64,000 bases of DNA, from contig CADABZ010000001.1 in NCBI GenBank assembly GCA_902786355.1, positions 62,001 to 126,000 of the forward strand. The letters run 5' to 3'. The notes below the pieces were generated by a model. The model saw only the letters and a program-made list of their open reading frames with translations. It was not told the origin of the DNA and did no database searches. A program made the translations under genes and the position numbers. Positions 17,938 to 26,448 of this stretch are shown here, one piece after another; within the stretch, counting starts at the first letter, position 1, and each line of letters begins with the position of its first letter. The DNA comes from an uncultured Eubacteriales bacterium. Its GTDB lineage: Bacteria > Bacillota > Clostridia > Peptostreptococcales > Anaerovoracaceae.

Positions 17938-19017
17938 ATGGCAGCTAATAATACAGACAATGCAGCGAAAGAGAAAGCCCTCAATCAGGCTCTTGAACAG
18001 ATACAGAAGCAGTACGGCAAAGGCGCAATCATGAAGCTCGGAGATGCCGGCCCGGTCACCAATCTCGATGTTATATCCACAGGCTCCATCAGCCTTGACC
18101 TTGCTACAGGTGTAGGCGGATATCCTAAGGGAAGGATCATAGAGATCTACGGACCTGAATCTTCAGGTAAGACCACGCTCACACTCCACGCGATCGCTGA
18201 AGCACAGAAGAAGGGCGGCCAGGCAGCATTCATCGATGCTGAGCACGCTCTTGATCCTGTCTATGCAAGGAACCTCGGAGTCAATGTAGATGAGCTCCTC
18301 GTTTCCCAGCCTGATACAGGTGAGCAGGCTCTTGAGATCTGCGAGATGCTCGCTAGGAGCGGAGCTCTTGATATAATCGTCATCGACTCGGTCGCAGCCC
18401 TCGTACCTAAGGCTGAGATCCAGGGTGAGATGGGTGATTCGCATGTAGGCCTTCAGGCAAGACTCATGTCCCAGGCTCTCCGTAAGATAGCCGGTGCAGT
18501 CAACAAGTCCAACACATGCGTCATATTCATCAACCAGCTCAGAGAGAAGATAGGCATCATGTTCGGCAATCCTGAGACCACGACAGGCGGCAGAGCCCTC
18601 AAGTTTTACGCATCCATGAGGCTCGATGTAAGAAGAGTCGAGACGATCAAGAAGGGCGAAGAGATGCTCGGCAACAGGACGAGAGTCAAGATCGTCAAGA
18701 ACAAGGTAGCTCCTCCGTTCAAGAAGTCTGAATTCGACATAATGTATGGTACAGGCATATCTCTTGCCGGAGATATCCTCGATACAGCTACTGACCTCGG
18801 TATAATCGACAAGGCAGGTTCATGGTACAGCTACAACGGTGAGCGTATCGGCCAGGGCAGAGAGAATGTCAAGACATATCTTGAAGAGCACCGCGATGTC
18901 CTTGAGGAAGTGAGAACTAAGGTCATGGCTTCATTCGAAGAATCGAAGCGCCAGAATGACAAGTCAGCTCAGGCCGGCGGCATTCGTGTAGACGAGGACG
19001 GAGTCGTTATAGAGTAA
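17938..19017 (+). CDS. recA: Recombinase A
   Basis: 359 residues, full length. It forms filaments on single-stranded DNA, exchanges strands and activates LexA self-cleavage. Visible: [12 protein letters not shown], Walker [10 protein letters not shown] (about residue 72), [12 protein letters not shown], the L2 loop region [17 protein letters not shown], and an acidic C-terminus ending [17 protein letters not shown] precedes the ATG. No intein or frameshift. Confidence 0.99.
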   Translation: MAANNTDNAAKEKALNQALEQIQKQYGKGAIMKLGDAGPVTNLDVISTGSISLDLATGVGGYPKGRIIEIYGPESSGKTTLTLHAIAEAQKKGGQAAFIDAEHALDPVYARNLGVNVDELLVSQPDTGEQALEICEMLARSGALDIIVIDSVAALVPKAEIQGEMGDSHVGLQARLMSQALRKIAGAVNKSNTCVIFINQLREKIGIMFGNPETTTGGRALKFYASMRLDVRRVETIKKGEEMLGNRTRVKIVKNKVAPPFKKSEFDIMYGTGISLAGDILDTATDLGIIDKAGSWYSYNGERIGQGRENVKTYLEEHRDVLEEVRTKVMASFEESKRQNDKSAQAGGIRVDEDGVVIE

Positions 19018-19036
19018 GCTGATCTGATCAGCTTAC
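19014..19036 (+). terminator. Perfect palindrome at the recA stop codon, no U-tract
   Basis: GTAAGCTGATC and GATCAGCTTAC flank a single T; the left arm contains the recA TAA. No run of T follows, so intrinsic termination is doubtful; it may stabilise the mRNA 3' end. Confidence 0.4.
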
Positions 19037-19098
19037 GGTATGGAGGCCCTCAGAGCCTGAAATACCGCAATTTCAGCGCAAATTCTTTGATATTTTCC

Positions 19099-19127
19099 TT
19101 GACGCAGATACTCGCTTTTGTTATACT
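19099..19127 (+). promoter_or_regulatory. rplU promoter
   Basis: TTGACG (19099-19104), 17-base spacer, TATACT (19122-19127). The leader to the rplU start is about 105 bases, which is the place where Bacillota carry the L21 leader RNA; I can see short complementary segments (CGCGGT/ACCGC, TGCACCCGG) but cannot confirm that fold. Confidence 0.8.
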
Positions 19128-19235
19128 TGAACGCGGTCAACCGCACGTAAAGGGTATTTGCTAAGCATCATTTCATTAATATATCACTATGATGCACCCG
19201 GTTCGGCGAGTCTGGTTTAAGGAGGAAAATATTAA

Positions 19236-19715
19236 ATGTACGCAATTATCAGAACAGGCGGCAAGCAGTACAGAGTACAGGAGAACGATGAGTTCAGAGT
19301 AGAGAAGCTTGACGCAGAAGTTGGCGACAAGGTTATCTTCGACGAAGTCGTAGCAGTTGGCGGAGACGAGCTTGTTGTAGGAACACCGCTTGTAGCAGGA
19401 TACGCAGTTGAGGCTGAGGTTCTCGAGCAGGGCAAGGCTGACAAGGTCATCATCTACAAGTACAAGGCTAAGAAGGACTACAGACGCAAGAACGGCCACA
19501 GACAGCCGTATACACTTGTGAAGGTCACTGGATTCGTAAGTGATCTGAAAGCAGATACTAAGGAAGAAGTCCAGGCTGCAGCAGCTGACGAGAAGGTCAA
19601 GGCTAATGCATCCATGAAGAAGGACGAGCTTCTTGCAATCGCTAAGGAAATGGGCATCGAGGTTGCAGCTAAGGCAACCAAGGCTGACATCCTTGCAGCT
19701 ATCGAGGCTAACTAA
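19236..19715 (+). CDS. rplU: 50S ribosomal protein bL21 with C-terminal extension
   Basis: 159 residues against about 103 for a typical bL21. Residues 1-103 are a normal L21 ([34 protein letters not shown]). The added tail has an acidic/Ala linker and a predicted two-helix unit, [19 protein letters not shown] then [13 protein letters not shown], resembling small SAP/HeH/Rho-N-like helical modules. The tail is in frame with no sign of a frameshift. SD AAGGAGG precedes the ATG. Confidence 0.95.
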   Translation: MYAIIRTGGKQYRVQENDEFRVEKLDAEVGDKVIFDEVVAVGGDELVVGTPLVAGYAVEAEVLEQGKADKVIIYKYKAKKDYRRKNGHRQPYTLVKVTGFVSDLKADTKEEVQAAAADEKVKANASMKKDELLAIAKEMGIEVAAKATKADILAAIEAN

Positions 19716-19738
19716 TAAGGAACAGGAGGTAAGATTCG

Positions 19739-19999
19739 ATGTCAAGTAAAAAGGGAGTAGGAAGTTCCAAGAACGGCAGAGATTCCGAGTCCAAGAGACT
19801 TGGACTTAAGGTAGGTGCCGGTGAATATGTAAGCGCTGGAAGCATCATCATGAGACAGAGAGGCACAAAGCTTCACCCTGGCAACAATGTTGGTATCGGT
19901 GGAGATGACACTCTGTTCGCTAAGATCGACGGAACAGTTAAGTTCGAGAGATACGACAAGAAGAGAAAGAAAGTAAGCGTTTACAGCAAGGAAGCTTAA
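19739..19999 (+). CDS. rpmA: 50S ribosomal protein bL27, no cleavable N-terminal extension
   Basis: 86 residues; the N-terminus [15 protein letters not shown] reaches the peptidyl-transferase centre. Most Bacillota make L27 with an extension ending QFFA that the protease Prp removes. Here the ATG lies directly before the mature N-terminus, and a TAA stop two codons upstream in frame rules out a longer form. The prp gene usually found between rplU and rpmA is missing as well. Confidence 0.97.
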   Translation: MSSKKGVGSSKNGRDSESKRLGLKVGAGEYVSAGSIIMRQRGTKLHPGNNVGIGGDDTLFAKIDGTVKFERYDKKRKKVSVYSKEA

Positions 20000-20013
20000 T
20001 TACGCAGCTTCAT

Positions 20014-20043
20014 CAGCCCCTACATTGTAGGGGCTGTTTTTTC
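20014..20043 (+). terminator. Terminator after rpmA
   Basis: Ten-base-pair stem CAGCCCCTAC (20014-20023) / GTAGGGGCTG (20027-20036), loop ATT, then TTTTTTCG. Confidence 0.9.
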
Positions 20044-20067
20044 GCTATTAACAGCGGGGAGTGCAAT

Positions 20068-21351
20068 ATGTTCGTAGACAGAGCAGAAATAACAATCAAA
20101 TCAGGAAAAGGCGGCAACGGTGCGGTCACTTTCAGGCGTGATCCGTATGTCCCGGACGGAGGTCCGGACGGCGGAGACGGAGGCGACGGCGGCAGTGTTA
20201 TATTCATCGCTGACCGCAATCTCAGGACTCTCATGGACCTGAAATACAAGAGAAAGTATCAGGCTGAGAACGGCCAGAACGGCATGAAGAGAAACCGCTT
20301 CGGCAAGAAGGGCCAGGATCTGTATATCAAGGTCCCTGTCGGAACACTTATCATTGATAAGGAGACAGGCCACCTAATGAAGGATCTGTGCAATGACGGA
20401 GATACTGTAGTTGCTGCAAAAGGCGGTAAGGGCGGAAGAGGCAATGTCCACTATAAGAGCAGTATCAGACAGGCCCCTAACTTTGCAGAAGCCGGAGGCT
20501 TCGCAAGGGAACGTGAAGTCATCCTTGAGCTCAAGCTCATTGCTGATGTCGGACTTCTGGGATTTCCTAATGTCGGCAAATCCACACTTCTTTCAGTCTG
20601 CACCAATTCAAAGCCTAAGATCGCCGGCTATCATTTCACGACGATAGATCCTAACCTCGGCGTGGTATATCTTCATGACACGAGTTTTGTCATGGCGGAT
20701 ATTGCAGGAATCATCGAGGGAGCTTCGCAGGGCGCAGGTCTCGGCTACAAGTTCCTCAAGCATATCGAGAGGACCAAGGTCCTTATACATGTCGTGGATG
20801 TATCAGGATCTGAAGGACGTGATCCATCCGATGACTACAGGAAGATCCTCGCAGAGCTTGAACAGTATGATCCGAGACTTCTCAGAAAGCCGCAGGTCAT
20901 CGCAGCCAACAAGACTGACATTGTGATGGATGAAGAGAAGTACGATGAATTCATGGAATACATGAAGGCTGAAGGCAGGAAGGTCTTCCCTATAAGCGCT
21001 GCAACAGGCCAGGGAATAACAGAGCTTCTCAATGAGGTGCTTCACGAGATCGAGACATATGAAGAGCCGGATGAAGAGCCGATGCCTATGTACGATTTCG
21101 CAGCTGACGACTATGATGCTGACTACAAGAAGATCAGCGCATACATAGATGAAGACGGAGCATTCGTTCTCGAAGGAAAGCAGCTGACCAAGATATTCAA
21201 TTCAACGAATTTCACAGATTCAGGCTCCATAAGATATCTGTACAACTATATCGAGAAGCAGGGCGGGATCAGACTCCTGCGCCAGCTCGGACTCAAAGAA
21301 GGCGATACAGTGCGCATTCAGGACTTTGAGTTTGAATATACAGAAGACTGA
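20068..21351 (+). CDS. obg: Obg/CgtA GTPase
   Basis: 427 residues, essential GTPase of 50S maturation and stress signalling. Glycine-rich OBG domain (1-158; GGDGGDGGSV, KGGKGGRGN), G domain with GFPNVGKST near residue 164, DIAGIIEGAS and NKTD, and a C-terminal OCT domain (about 350-427), which is the Gram-positive form. It has a normal SD; its position after rplU-rpmA is conserved in bacteria. Confidence 0.97.
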   Translation: MFVDRAEITIKSGKGGNGAVTFRRDPYVPDGGPDGGDGGDGGSVIFIADRNLRTLMDLKYKRKYQAENGQNGMKRNRFGKKGQDLYIKVPVGTLIIDKETGHLMKDLCNDGDTVVAAKGGKGGRGNVHYKSSIRQAPNFAEAGGFAREREVILELKLIADVGLLGFPNVGKSTLLSVCTNSKPKIAGYHFTTIDPNLGVVYLHDTSFVMADIAGIIEGASQGAGLGYKFLKHIERTKVLIHVVDVSGSEGRDPSDDYRKILAELEQYDPRLLRKPQVIAANKTDIVMDEEKYDEFMEYMKAEGRKVFPISAATGQGITELLNEVLHEIETYEEPDEEPMPMYDFAADDYDADYKKISAYIDEDGAFVLEGKQLTKIFNSTNFTDSGSIRYLYNYIEKQGGIRLLRQLGLKEGDTVRIQDFEFEYTED

Positions 21352-21401
21352 TGAAGCCGTAGAATAAGTGATAATTCAGCCATTATGACAATATTTTAAC
21401 G

Positions 21402-21428
21402 AAAAGGAAGATCACATCTTCCTTTTTT
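21402..21428. terminator. Terminator after obg
   Basis: Stem AAAAGGAAGA (21402-21411) / TCTTCCTTTT (21417-21426), running into TTTTTT; symmetrical A and T flanks could let it work in both directions. Confidence 0.75.
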
Positions 21429-21493
21429 CATACAAATTTTTCACGAATCTATACAAAATATAGATGCTGAACCGGCGGTCATTTTCTTAAACG

Positions 21494-21522
21494 TTGAAGT
21501 TTCGCTGAACTGAGGGTATTAT
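21494..21522 (+). promoter_or_regulatory. Possible comEA promoter
   Basis: TTGAAG (21494-21499), 17-base spacer, TATTAT (21517-21522), about 110 bases before comEA. The rest of the 21352-21633 gap holds only the obg terminator and a weak hairpin (ATCTATA/TATAGAT, 21447-21465). Confidence 0.45.
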
Positions 21523-21633
21523 CTGCAGGATCGCGTGGATTTTCGGTAAACATCCGGTCATTTTGAATTAAAGTATAGATGTAATACATTTACAGCGTCA
21601 GAGATATCCTGCAGAACCCCCGGGAGTTTAGAA

Positions 21634-22284
21634 ATGAAAGAAAACGCTGTAAACAGGATCAGATCCTGTATCGAGGATCTGATAAGTGACCGCAAACGTC
21701 TTATAAGGATCTTGCTCATAATCCTCATGATACTGGCTGCGCTGATCCTCCGTATGCATGAGAACAGCAGAAACGATATCACGATCAATGACAGTGAAGC
21801 CTCTTCATCATCAGGTCAGATATGTGTGGACATAGGCGGTGCTGTTGTCAAGCCAGGCGTCTACACTGTAGGACCGGATACGAGACTGTTTGAGGTCATA
21901 GAGATGGCGGGAGGCCTTCTGAGCAACGCAGACACAGATTCGATCAACAGAGCAGAATATGTTGAAGATGGAGAGAAGATAATCATACCGCCGAGAGCAT
22001 ACACGGGTCAGCCGGCGGAAGGTTATACGGAAGAAGGATCACAGGATGAAGGAGACGATCCGGAGGGTCATGAAGACTCTTCGGTATCATCATCCGGGCT
22101 TGTCAATATCAACACAGCTTCTAAGGAAGAACTCAAGACGCTGAGCGGGATAGGAGATGTCAAGGCAGATAAGATAATAGAATACCGCAAATCAGGCAGA
22201 TTCCGAAGCAAGGAAGATATAAAAAAGGTAGAGGGAATAGGAGAAGCAACTTATAACTCTATTAAAGATCTGATTACAGTCTGA
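21634..22284 (+). CDS. comEA: ComEA-type DNA-binding competence protein
   Basis: 216 residues: an N-terminal membrane anchor (about 25-42), an extracellular SLBB domain (VDIGGAVVKPGVYTV), an acidic linker, and a C-terminal helix-hairpin-helix pair (NINTASKEELKTLSGIGDVKADKII, split here as NINTASKEELKTL and SGIGDVKADKII; then KVEGIGEATYNSIKDL). The family holds double-stranded DNA at the cell surface for uptake. No comEB or comEC follows; the next gene, 13 bases on, is a Spo0A-type regulator. Confidence 0.9.
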   Translation: MKENAVNRIRSCIEDLISDRKRLIRILLIILMILAALILRMHENSRNDITINDSEASSSSGQICVDIGGAVVKPGVYTVGPDTRLFEVIEMAGGLLSNADTDSINRAEYVEDGEKIIIPPRAYTGQPAEGYTEEGSQDEGDDPEGHEDSSVSSSGLVNINTASKEELKTLSGIGDVKADKIIEYRKSGRFRSKEDIKKVEGIGEATYNSIKDLITV

Positions 22285-22297
22285 GGAGATGATCACA

Positions 22298-22786
22298 ATG
22301 AAGAAGACACATGAAATCAACACCGATGCACTCGTAGACCTTATCAACCAGCTTGCAGGGATCAGCAGATGGCTTGCCGGAGAATATACGAGCATTGACG
22401 GAGCGTACAGAAGATATCAGTCTTTCTATGTCCCCGTTTCCGATGCTCTCCGTGATTTCGGAATCCGAATGGAGTATAACGGATATGCATACATCCTCGA
22501 AGCAGTCAAGCTGATAATCGAAAGAGACAACTATGATGTAAGGCTCAAGACTGACGTCTATCCGCCTATCGCGAGAAAGTATCATCTCGCGCAGAGCGAA
22601 TGTATCGAGCATAATATAAGGAATGCGATCAATGCAGCATACAGAGACAATCTGAAGAGACCGGGTTCCAACATAATGGGAAAGTTCCACAGAAAACCGA
22701 CCAGCAAACAGTTCATTATGTATATTGCAGACCAGGTGAGAAGATCAATGTACGCAGAAGCTGAAACACTGCCAGAGGTCTGTTGA
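22298..22786 (+). CDS. Stand-alone Spo0A C-terminal DNA-binding domain protein
   Basis: 162 residues. The C-terminal two-thirds match the Spo0A effector domain (YPPIARKYHLAQSECIEHN, RNAINAAYRDN, then KPTSKQFIMYIADQVRR). The phosphoacceptor receiver domain of Spo0A is absent: residues 1-60 lack the acidic pocket and the DxxxP motif. The ATG at 22298 is used because GAGGAG (22283-22288) touches the earlier ATG at 22289. It may read 0A-box-like DNA without phosphorelay input (inference). Its location after comEA hints at a link to competence. Confidence 0.82.
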   Translation: MKKTHEINTDALVDLINQLAGISRWLAGEYTSIDGAYRRYQSFYVPVSDALRDFGIRMEYNGYAYILEAVKLIIERDNYDVRLKTDVYPPIARKYHLAQSECIEHNIRNAINAAYRDNLKRPGSNIMGKFHRKPTSKQFIMYIADQVRRSMYAEAETLPEVC

Positions 22787-22813
22787 TTTGAAGATTCTCT
22801 TATGTTAGCATGG

Positions 22814-22850
22814 TGCTGCAGTCTGTATCAGGACTGCAGCATTATTTTTG
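22814..22850 (+). terminator. Terminator after the Spo0A-like gene
   Basis: Ten-base-pair stem TGCTGCAGTC (22814-22823) / GACTGCAGCA (22832-22841), followed by TTATTTTTG. Confidence 0.85.
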
Positions 22851-22866
22851 ATAAGGGATATATATT

Positions 22867-23046
22867 ATGGAAAAATTCAAACTTGACAGAATCAACGAAC
22901 TGGCACACAAATCCAAGGCAGAAGGGCTGACACTCGAAGAGAAGGAAGAGCAGGCTCTGCTCAGAGCGGAATTCCTTGCAGAGATCCGTGCGGACGTCAA
23001 AGCATCTCTTGAAACGATCGAGATAGTAGATGAAATAAGATCCTGA
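22867..23046 (+). CDS. DUF896 (YnzC-like) small protein
   Basis: 59 residues with the family pattern DRINELAHKSKAEGLTLEE followed by a charged helix (ALLRAEFLAEIRADVKASLE). In B. subtilis the YnzC family is linked to the SOS-related yneA operon; function unknown. It lies alone between the preceding terminator and alaS. SD AAGGGAT is close to the ATG. Confidence 0.9.
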   Translation: MEKFKLDRINELAHKSKAEGLTLEEKEEQALLRAEFLAEIRADVKASLETIEIVDEIRS

Positions 23047-23049
23047 TAG

Positions 23050-23058
23050 TGATATAAT
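23050..23058 (+). promoter_or_regulatory. Extended -10 promoter of alaS
   Basis: TGA followed by TATAAT (23053-23058), just after the DUF896 stop; no clear -35. The 35-base leader is too short for a T-box. Confidence 0.5.
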
Positions 23059-23092
23059 TAGTGGAAGTTTTGTAAAGACAAGGAGATATTTC

Positions 23093-25714
23093 ATGGAGAA
23101 ACTCGGGGTAAATGAATTAAGAGATATGTTCAGAGACTTCTTCGTCAGCAAGGGGCATTATGCAGGCGGAAGCGCGTCCCTGATACCTCGCAATGACAAG
23201 AGCCTTATGATCATCAATTCCGGTATGGCTCCTCTCAAGCCGTATTTTGCCGGAGTTGAGACACCTCCAAGCAAGAGGATGACAACCTGCCAGAAGTGCA
23301 TAAGGACCAATGATATAGATAACGTAGGAAAGACCGCCCGTCACGGTACTTTCTTCGAGATGCTCGGAAACTTCAGCTTCGGTGACTATTTCAAGAAAGA
23401 GTCACTCCAGTGGGGCTGGGAATTCTGCACAGAATGGCTCAAGATGCCTAAGGATAAGCTCTGGGCTACTATATATGAGAATGACGACGAAGCATACGAT
23501 ATATGGAAGAATATCATCGGAATGCCTGAAGAAAGGATCGTCAGACTTGGCAAGGATGATAACTTCTGGGAGATCGGACTCGGTCCGTGCGGGCCTTGCT
23601 CAGAGATCTATTTTGACCGCGGTCCTGAATGGGGATGCGGCAAGCCAGACTGCAAGCCGGGATGTGAGTGCGACAGATATCTTGAGTTCTGGAACCACGT
23701 ATTCACACAGTTCGACAGGCAGGAGGACGGATCATATCCTAAACTCGCTCATCCGAACATCGATACAGGAATGGGTCTTGAGAGACTCGCATGCATCCTC
23801 CAGGGTGTTGATTCCATCTTTGACGTAGACACTGTGAAGTTCATCAGAGATGCGATCACAGACATGGCAGGTGTTGAATACCAGGCAGGCAACCATGATG
23901 TCGATGTAAGTGTCAGGATCGTTACCGACCATCTCAGATCAATGACATTCATGATCGCTGACGGTATCCTTCCTAGCAACGAAGGAAGAGGATATATCCT
24001 CAAGAGGATCATCAGAAGAGCTGCAAGACACTGCAAGCTCCTCGGAATCACTCAGCCGAACCCTCTCGTAGAGCTCGCTGAGAGCGTAGTCAAGACTTCA
24101 GGCGGAGCTTATCCGGAGCTCGTTGAGAAGCATGACTACATCATGAAGATGATCAAGGTCGAGGAAGACAATTTTGCAAGGACTCTTGACAACGGAATGG
24201 ATATCCTCGAAGGCTACATAGCAGATATGGATGCTGCAGGTGAAACTGTCCTAGCAGGAGACCTCACATTCAAGCTCTATGATACATACGGATTCCCGAT
24301 CGAACTCACACAGGAGATCCTCGAAGAGAAGGGCAAGTCCGCAGACGCTGAAGGCTTTGCTAAGTGCATGCAGGCTCAGAAGGATCTCGCAAGAGCCAAT
24401 CAGAGAGATACATCTGAAGATGCATGGAGAGATGCATCCGACTACAGCCATCTCGACCCTACAGTATTCATCGGATATACAGAAGAGTCAGCTGTTTCCA
24501 GGGTGCTGTATGCCGGCAGGTTCGATGAGGAACGCAGATTCATCATCACAGAGGCTACACCGTTCTACGCAACAAGCGGCGGTCAGATCTATGATACAGG
24601 TACGATCACACGCGGTAATGACGTCCTCAGAGTCGTTGATGTAGTCAAGGAGAATGGTATCTATCTGCATGTCATCAATGCTGATGACTCCGGCCTGGCA
24701 GATCAGCTCGAAGCAGGAGAAGAAGTCAGACTCGATATCGATTCTGTCAGAAGACACAAGATCGCAAGACAGCATTCAGCTACACATCTGCTACAGCAGG
24801 CACTCAGAGATGTCCTCGGAGATCATGTCATGCAGGCAGGATCCTATGTCGATGAAAACTATCTGAGATTCGACTTCAACCACTATCAGGCTGTAACACC
24901 TGAAGAGATAGCTAAGATCGAGAAGATCGTCAATGACAAGGTAGATGAATATCTTCCTATCAAAATGGAAGAGATGCCTATCGAGGATGCGAAGAAGCTC
25001 GGCGCTATGGCTCTCTTTGGCGAGAAGTACGGCGATATCGTAAGAGTTGTCAGCATGGGCGACTACAGCGTTGAGTTCTGCGGCGGCACCCATATCGACA
25101 ACACAGGCAAGGTCGGCGGCTTCAAGATCATCAGCGAAGGCGGTATCGCATCAGGCGTAAGACGTATCGAAGCTATAACAGGTTCCAATGTCATAAGCTA
25201 CCTCGCAGACAAGGAATCTACGATCAGCAATGTAGCTCACACTCTCAAGTCAAGCGAATCAGATCTGACACGCAAGGCTGCTCAGGTCATGTCGGATATC
25301 AAGGAACTTGAGAATACTATAAAATCATTCAAATCAGATGAAATCACAGGCCTTCTTGATGATATAATCAAATCAGCTAAGAAGGTTGGTGATGTAGATC
25401 TCATCACAAGAGAATTCAGCGACACCGATGCTGATCAGCTCCGCAGCATATGCGATGCTGTCAAGGAGAAGAAGGACAACACAGTAATGGTATTCGCAGC
25501 TGTCAACGACGGCAAGGTAACATTCATTACTGCAGTTACAGAAGATCTTGTCGGCAAGGGATACAATGCCGGAAAGATCATCAAGGAAGCAGCAAAGGCT
25601 GCCGGCGGCGGTGGCGGCGGCAAAGCCAACATGGCACAGGCAGGCGCCAAGGATCCTTCAAGGATCGGCGATGCTTTTGCAGCAGCTGAAGAGTTTGTAG
25701 CCAATCAGAAGTAA
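23093..25714 (+). CDS. alaS: Alanyl-tRNA synthetase
   Basis: 873 residues, full length. Class II catalytic core at the N-terminus (FVSKGHYAGGSASLIP, MAPLKPYF, ARHGTFFEMLGNFSFGDYF), editing domain with HSATHLL near residue 561 and CGGTH near 662 (zinc ligands), and a C-terminal C-Ala domain with a Gly-rich GGGGGGKANMAQAGAKD. SD AAGGAGA precedes the ATG. alaS-ireB-ruvX is a conserved Bacillota operon. Confidence 0.98.
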   Translation: MEKLGVNELRDMFRDFFVSKGHYAGGSASLIPRNDKSLMIINSGMAPLKPYFAGVETPPSKRMTTCQKCIRTNDIDNVGKTARHGTFFEMLGNFSFGDYFKKESLQWGWEFCTEWLKMPKDKLWATIYENDDEAYDIWKNIIGMPEERIVRLGKDDNFWEIGLGPCGPCSEIYFDRGPEWGCGKPDCKPGCECDRYLEFWNHVFTQFDRQEDGSYPKLAHPNIDTGMGLERLACILQGVDSIFDVDTVKFIRDAITDMAGVEYQAGNHDVDVSVRIVTDHLRSMTFMIADGILPSNEGRGYILKRIIRRAARHCKLLGITQPNPLVELAESVVKTSGGAYPELVEKHDYIMKMIKVEEDNFARTLDNGMDILEGYIADMDAAGETVLAGDLTFKLYDTYGFPIELTQEILEEKGKSADAEGFAKCMQAQKDLARANQRDTSEDAWRDASDYSHLDPTVFIGYTEESAVSRVLYAGRFDEERRFIITEATPFYATSGGQIYDTGTITRGNDVLRVVDVVKENGIYLHVINADDSGLADQLEAGEEVRLDIDSVRRHKIARQHSATHLLQQALRDVLGDHVMQAGSYVDENYLRFDFNHYQAVTPEEIAKIEKIVNDKVDEYLPIKMEEMPIEDAKKLGAMALFGEKYGDIVRVVSMGDYSVEFCGGTHIDNTGKVGGFKIISEGGIASGVRRIEAITGSNVISYLADKESTISNVAHTLKSSESDLTRKAAQVMSDIKELENTIKSFKSDEITGLLDDIIKSAKKVGDVDLITREFSDTDADQLRSICDAVKEKKDNTVMVFAAVNDGKVTFITAVTEDLVGKGYNAGKIIKEAAKAAGGGGGGKANMAQAGAKDPSRIGDAFAAAEEFVANQK

Positions 25715-25747
25715 CATTATTGCTTTTACACTATACGGAGGAGAACA

Positions 25748-25999
25748 ATGAGTAAGAACACTATCATGTTCGAAGGATTCAAGGACAGCCAGCTCGACAA
25801 GAAAGAAGCTCTCGTAGAGATCTATACCGCGCTTACTGACCGCGGCTACAATGCTGTAGATCAGATCGTAGGATACCTGACATCCGGCGATCCTTCATAT
25901 ATCACAAGCCATAACAATGCAAGAAATCTCATCCTCAAGATAGACAGAGACGAGCTCCTCGAGGAGATCCTCATCAGCTATCTCGGAATCAACAAATAG
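25748..25999 (+). CDS. IreB family regulatory phosphoprotein (UPF0297)
   Basis: 83 residues. In Enterococcus IreB is a substrate of the PASTA kinase IreK and influences envelope stress resistance. The sequence is a close family match: the N-terminal threonine region SKNTIMFEG, then VYxALxERGYNP-like IYTALTDRGYNAVDQIVGYL and SGDPSYITSHNNARN. Two bases separate it from ruvX. Confidence 0.95.
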   Translation: MSKNTIMFEGFKDSQLDKKEALVEIYTALTDRGYNAVDQIVGYLTSGDPSYITSHNNARNLILKIDRDELLEEILISYLGINK

Positions 26000-26001
26000 A
26001 G

Positions 26002-26448
26002 ATGCGCATATTAGGTCTGGACGTAGGTGACAGAACAGTGGGGGTCGCGGTCAGCGACCCTCTTGGCATAATTGCGACAGGTGTCACGACCATTGAGAGA
26101 GTCGGCATCCGCAAGGATACGGGCAAAGTCATTGACTATATCAGGGAATATGACTGCCCGCTTGTTGTCATGGGGCTTCCGCTCAATCTCGATGATTCTG
26201 ATTCCGTCCAGACTGAAAAGGTCCGGGAATTCCGTACCATGCTTGAGAATAAACTGAGGAGCCTCGGACCGCTTTCAAAGGTAAAAGTCGTCTGGCAGGA
26301 TGAGAGATATTCGACAGCCGAAGCTGAAGAAGTCCTTATAGAAGCCGGGATGAGCAGGGAAGACCGCAAGAAGATCATAGACCGTCAGGCAGCTATCGTT
26401 ATTCTGCAGAGATATCTCGACAGCATGCCGACAGAGGAGAAGATATGA
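26002..26448 (+). CDS. ruvX: Holliday junction resolvase-like protein RuvX/YqgF
   Basis: 148 residues, RNase H fold; acts in pre-16S rRNA 5' end maturation or as a resolvase. Catalytic acids in the expected places: LGLDVGDRTVGVAVSD, WQDERYSTAEAE, DRQAAIVILQRYLD. Its stop overlaps the start of the LysR gene by 4 bases. Confidence 0.95.
   Translation: MRILGLDVGDRTVGVAVSDPLGIIATGVTTIERVGIRKDTGKVIDYIREYDCPLVVMGLPLNLDDSDSVQTEKVREFRTMLENKLRSLGPLSKVKVVWQDERYSTAEAEEVLIEAGMSREDRKKIIDRQAAIVILQRYLDSMPTEEKI

Noticed and set aside
19128-19235. L21 leader RNA before rplU
   Set aside because: Position fits the known Bacillota leader, but I could not fold a convincing match by eye, so it is only noted with the promoter.
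22289-22300. ATG at 22289 as start of the Spo0A-like protein
   Set aside because: GAGGAG ends directly before it; the ATG at 22298 has normal spacing.
23059-23092. T-box before alaS
   Set aside because: The leader between the -10 and the start codon is too short for a T-box.
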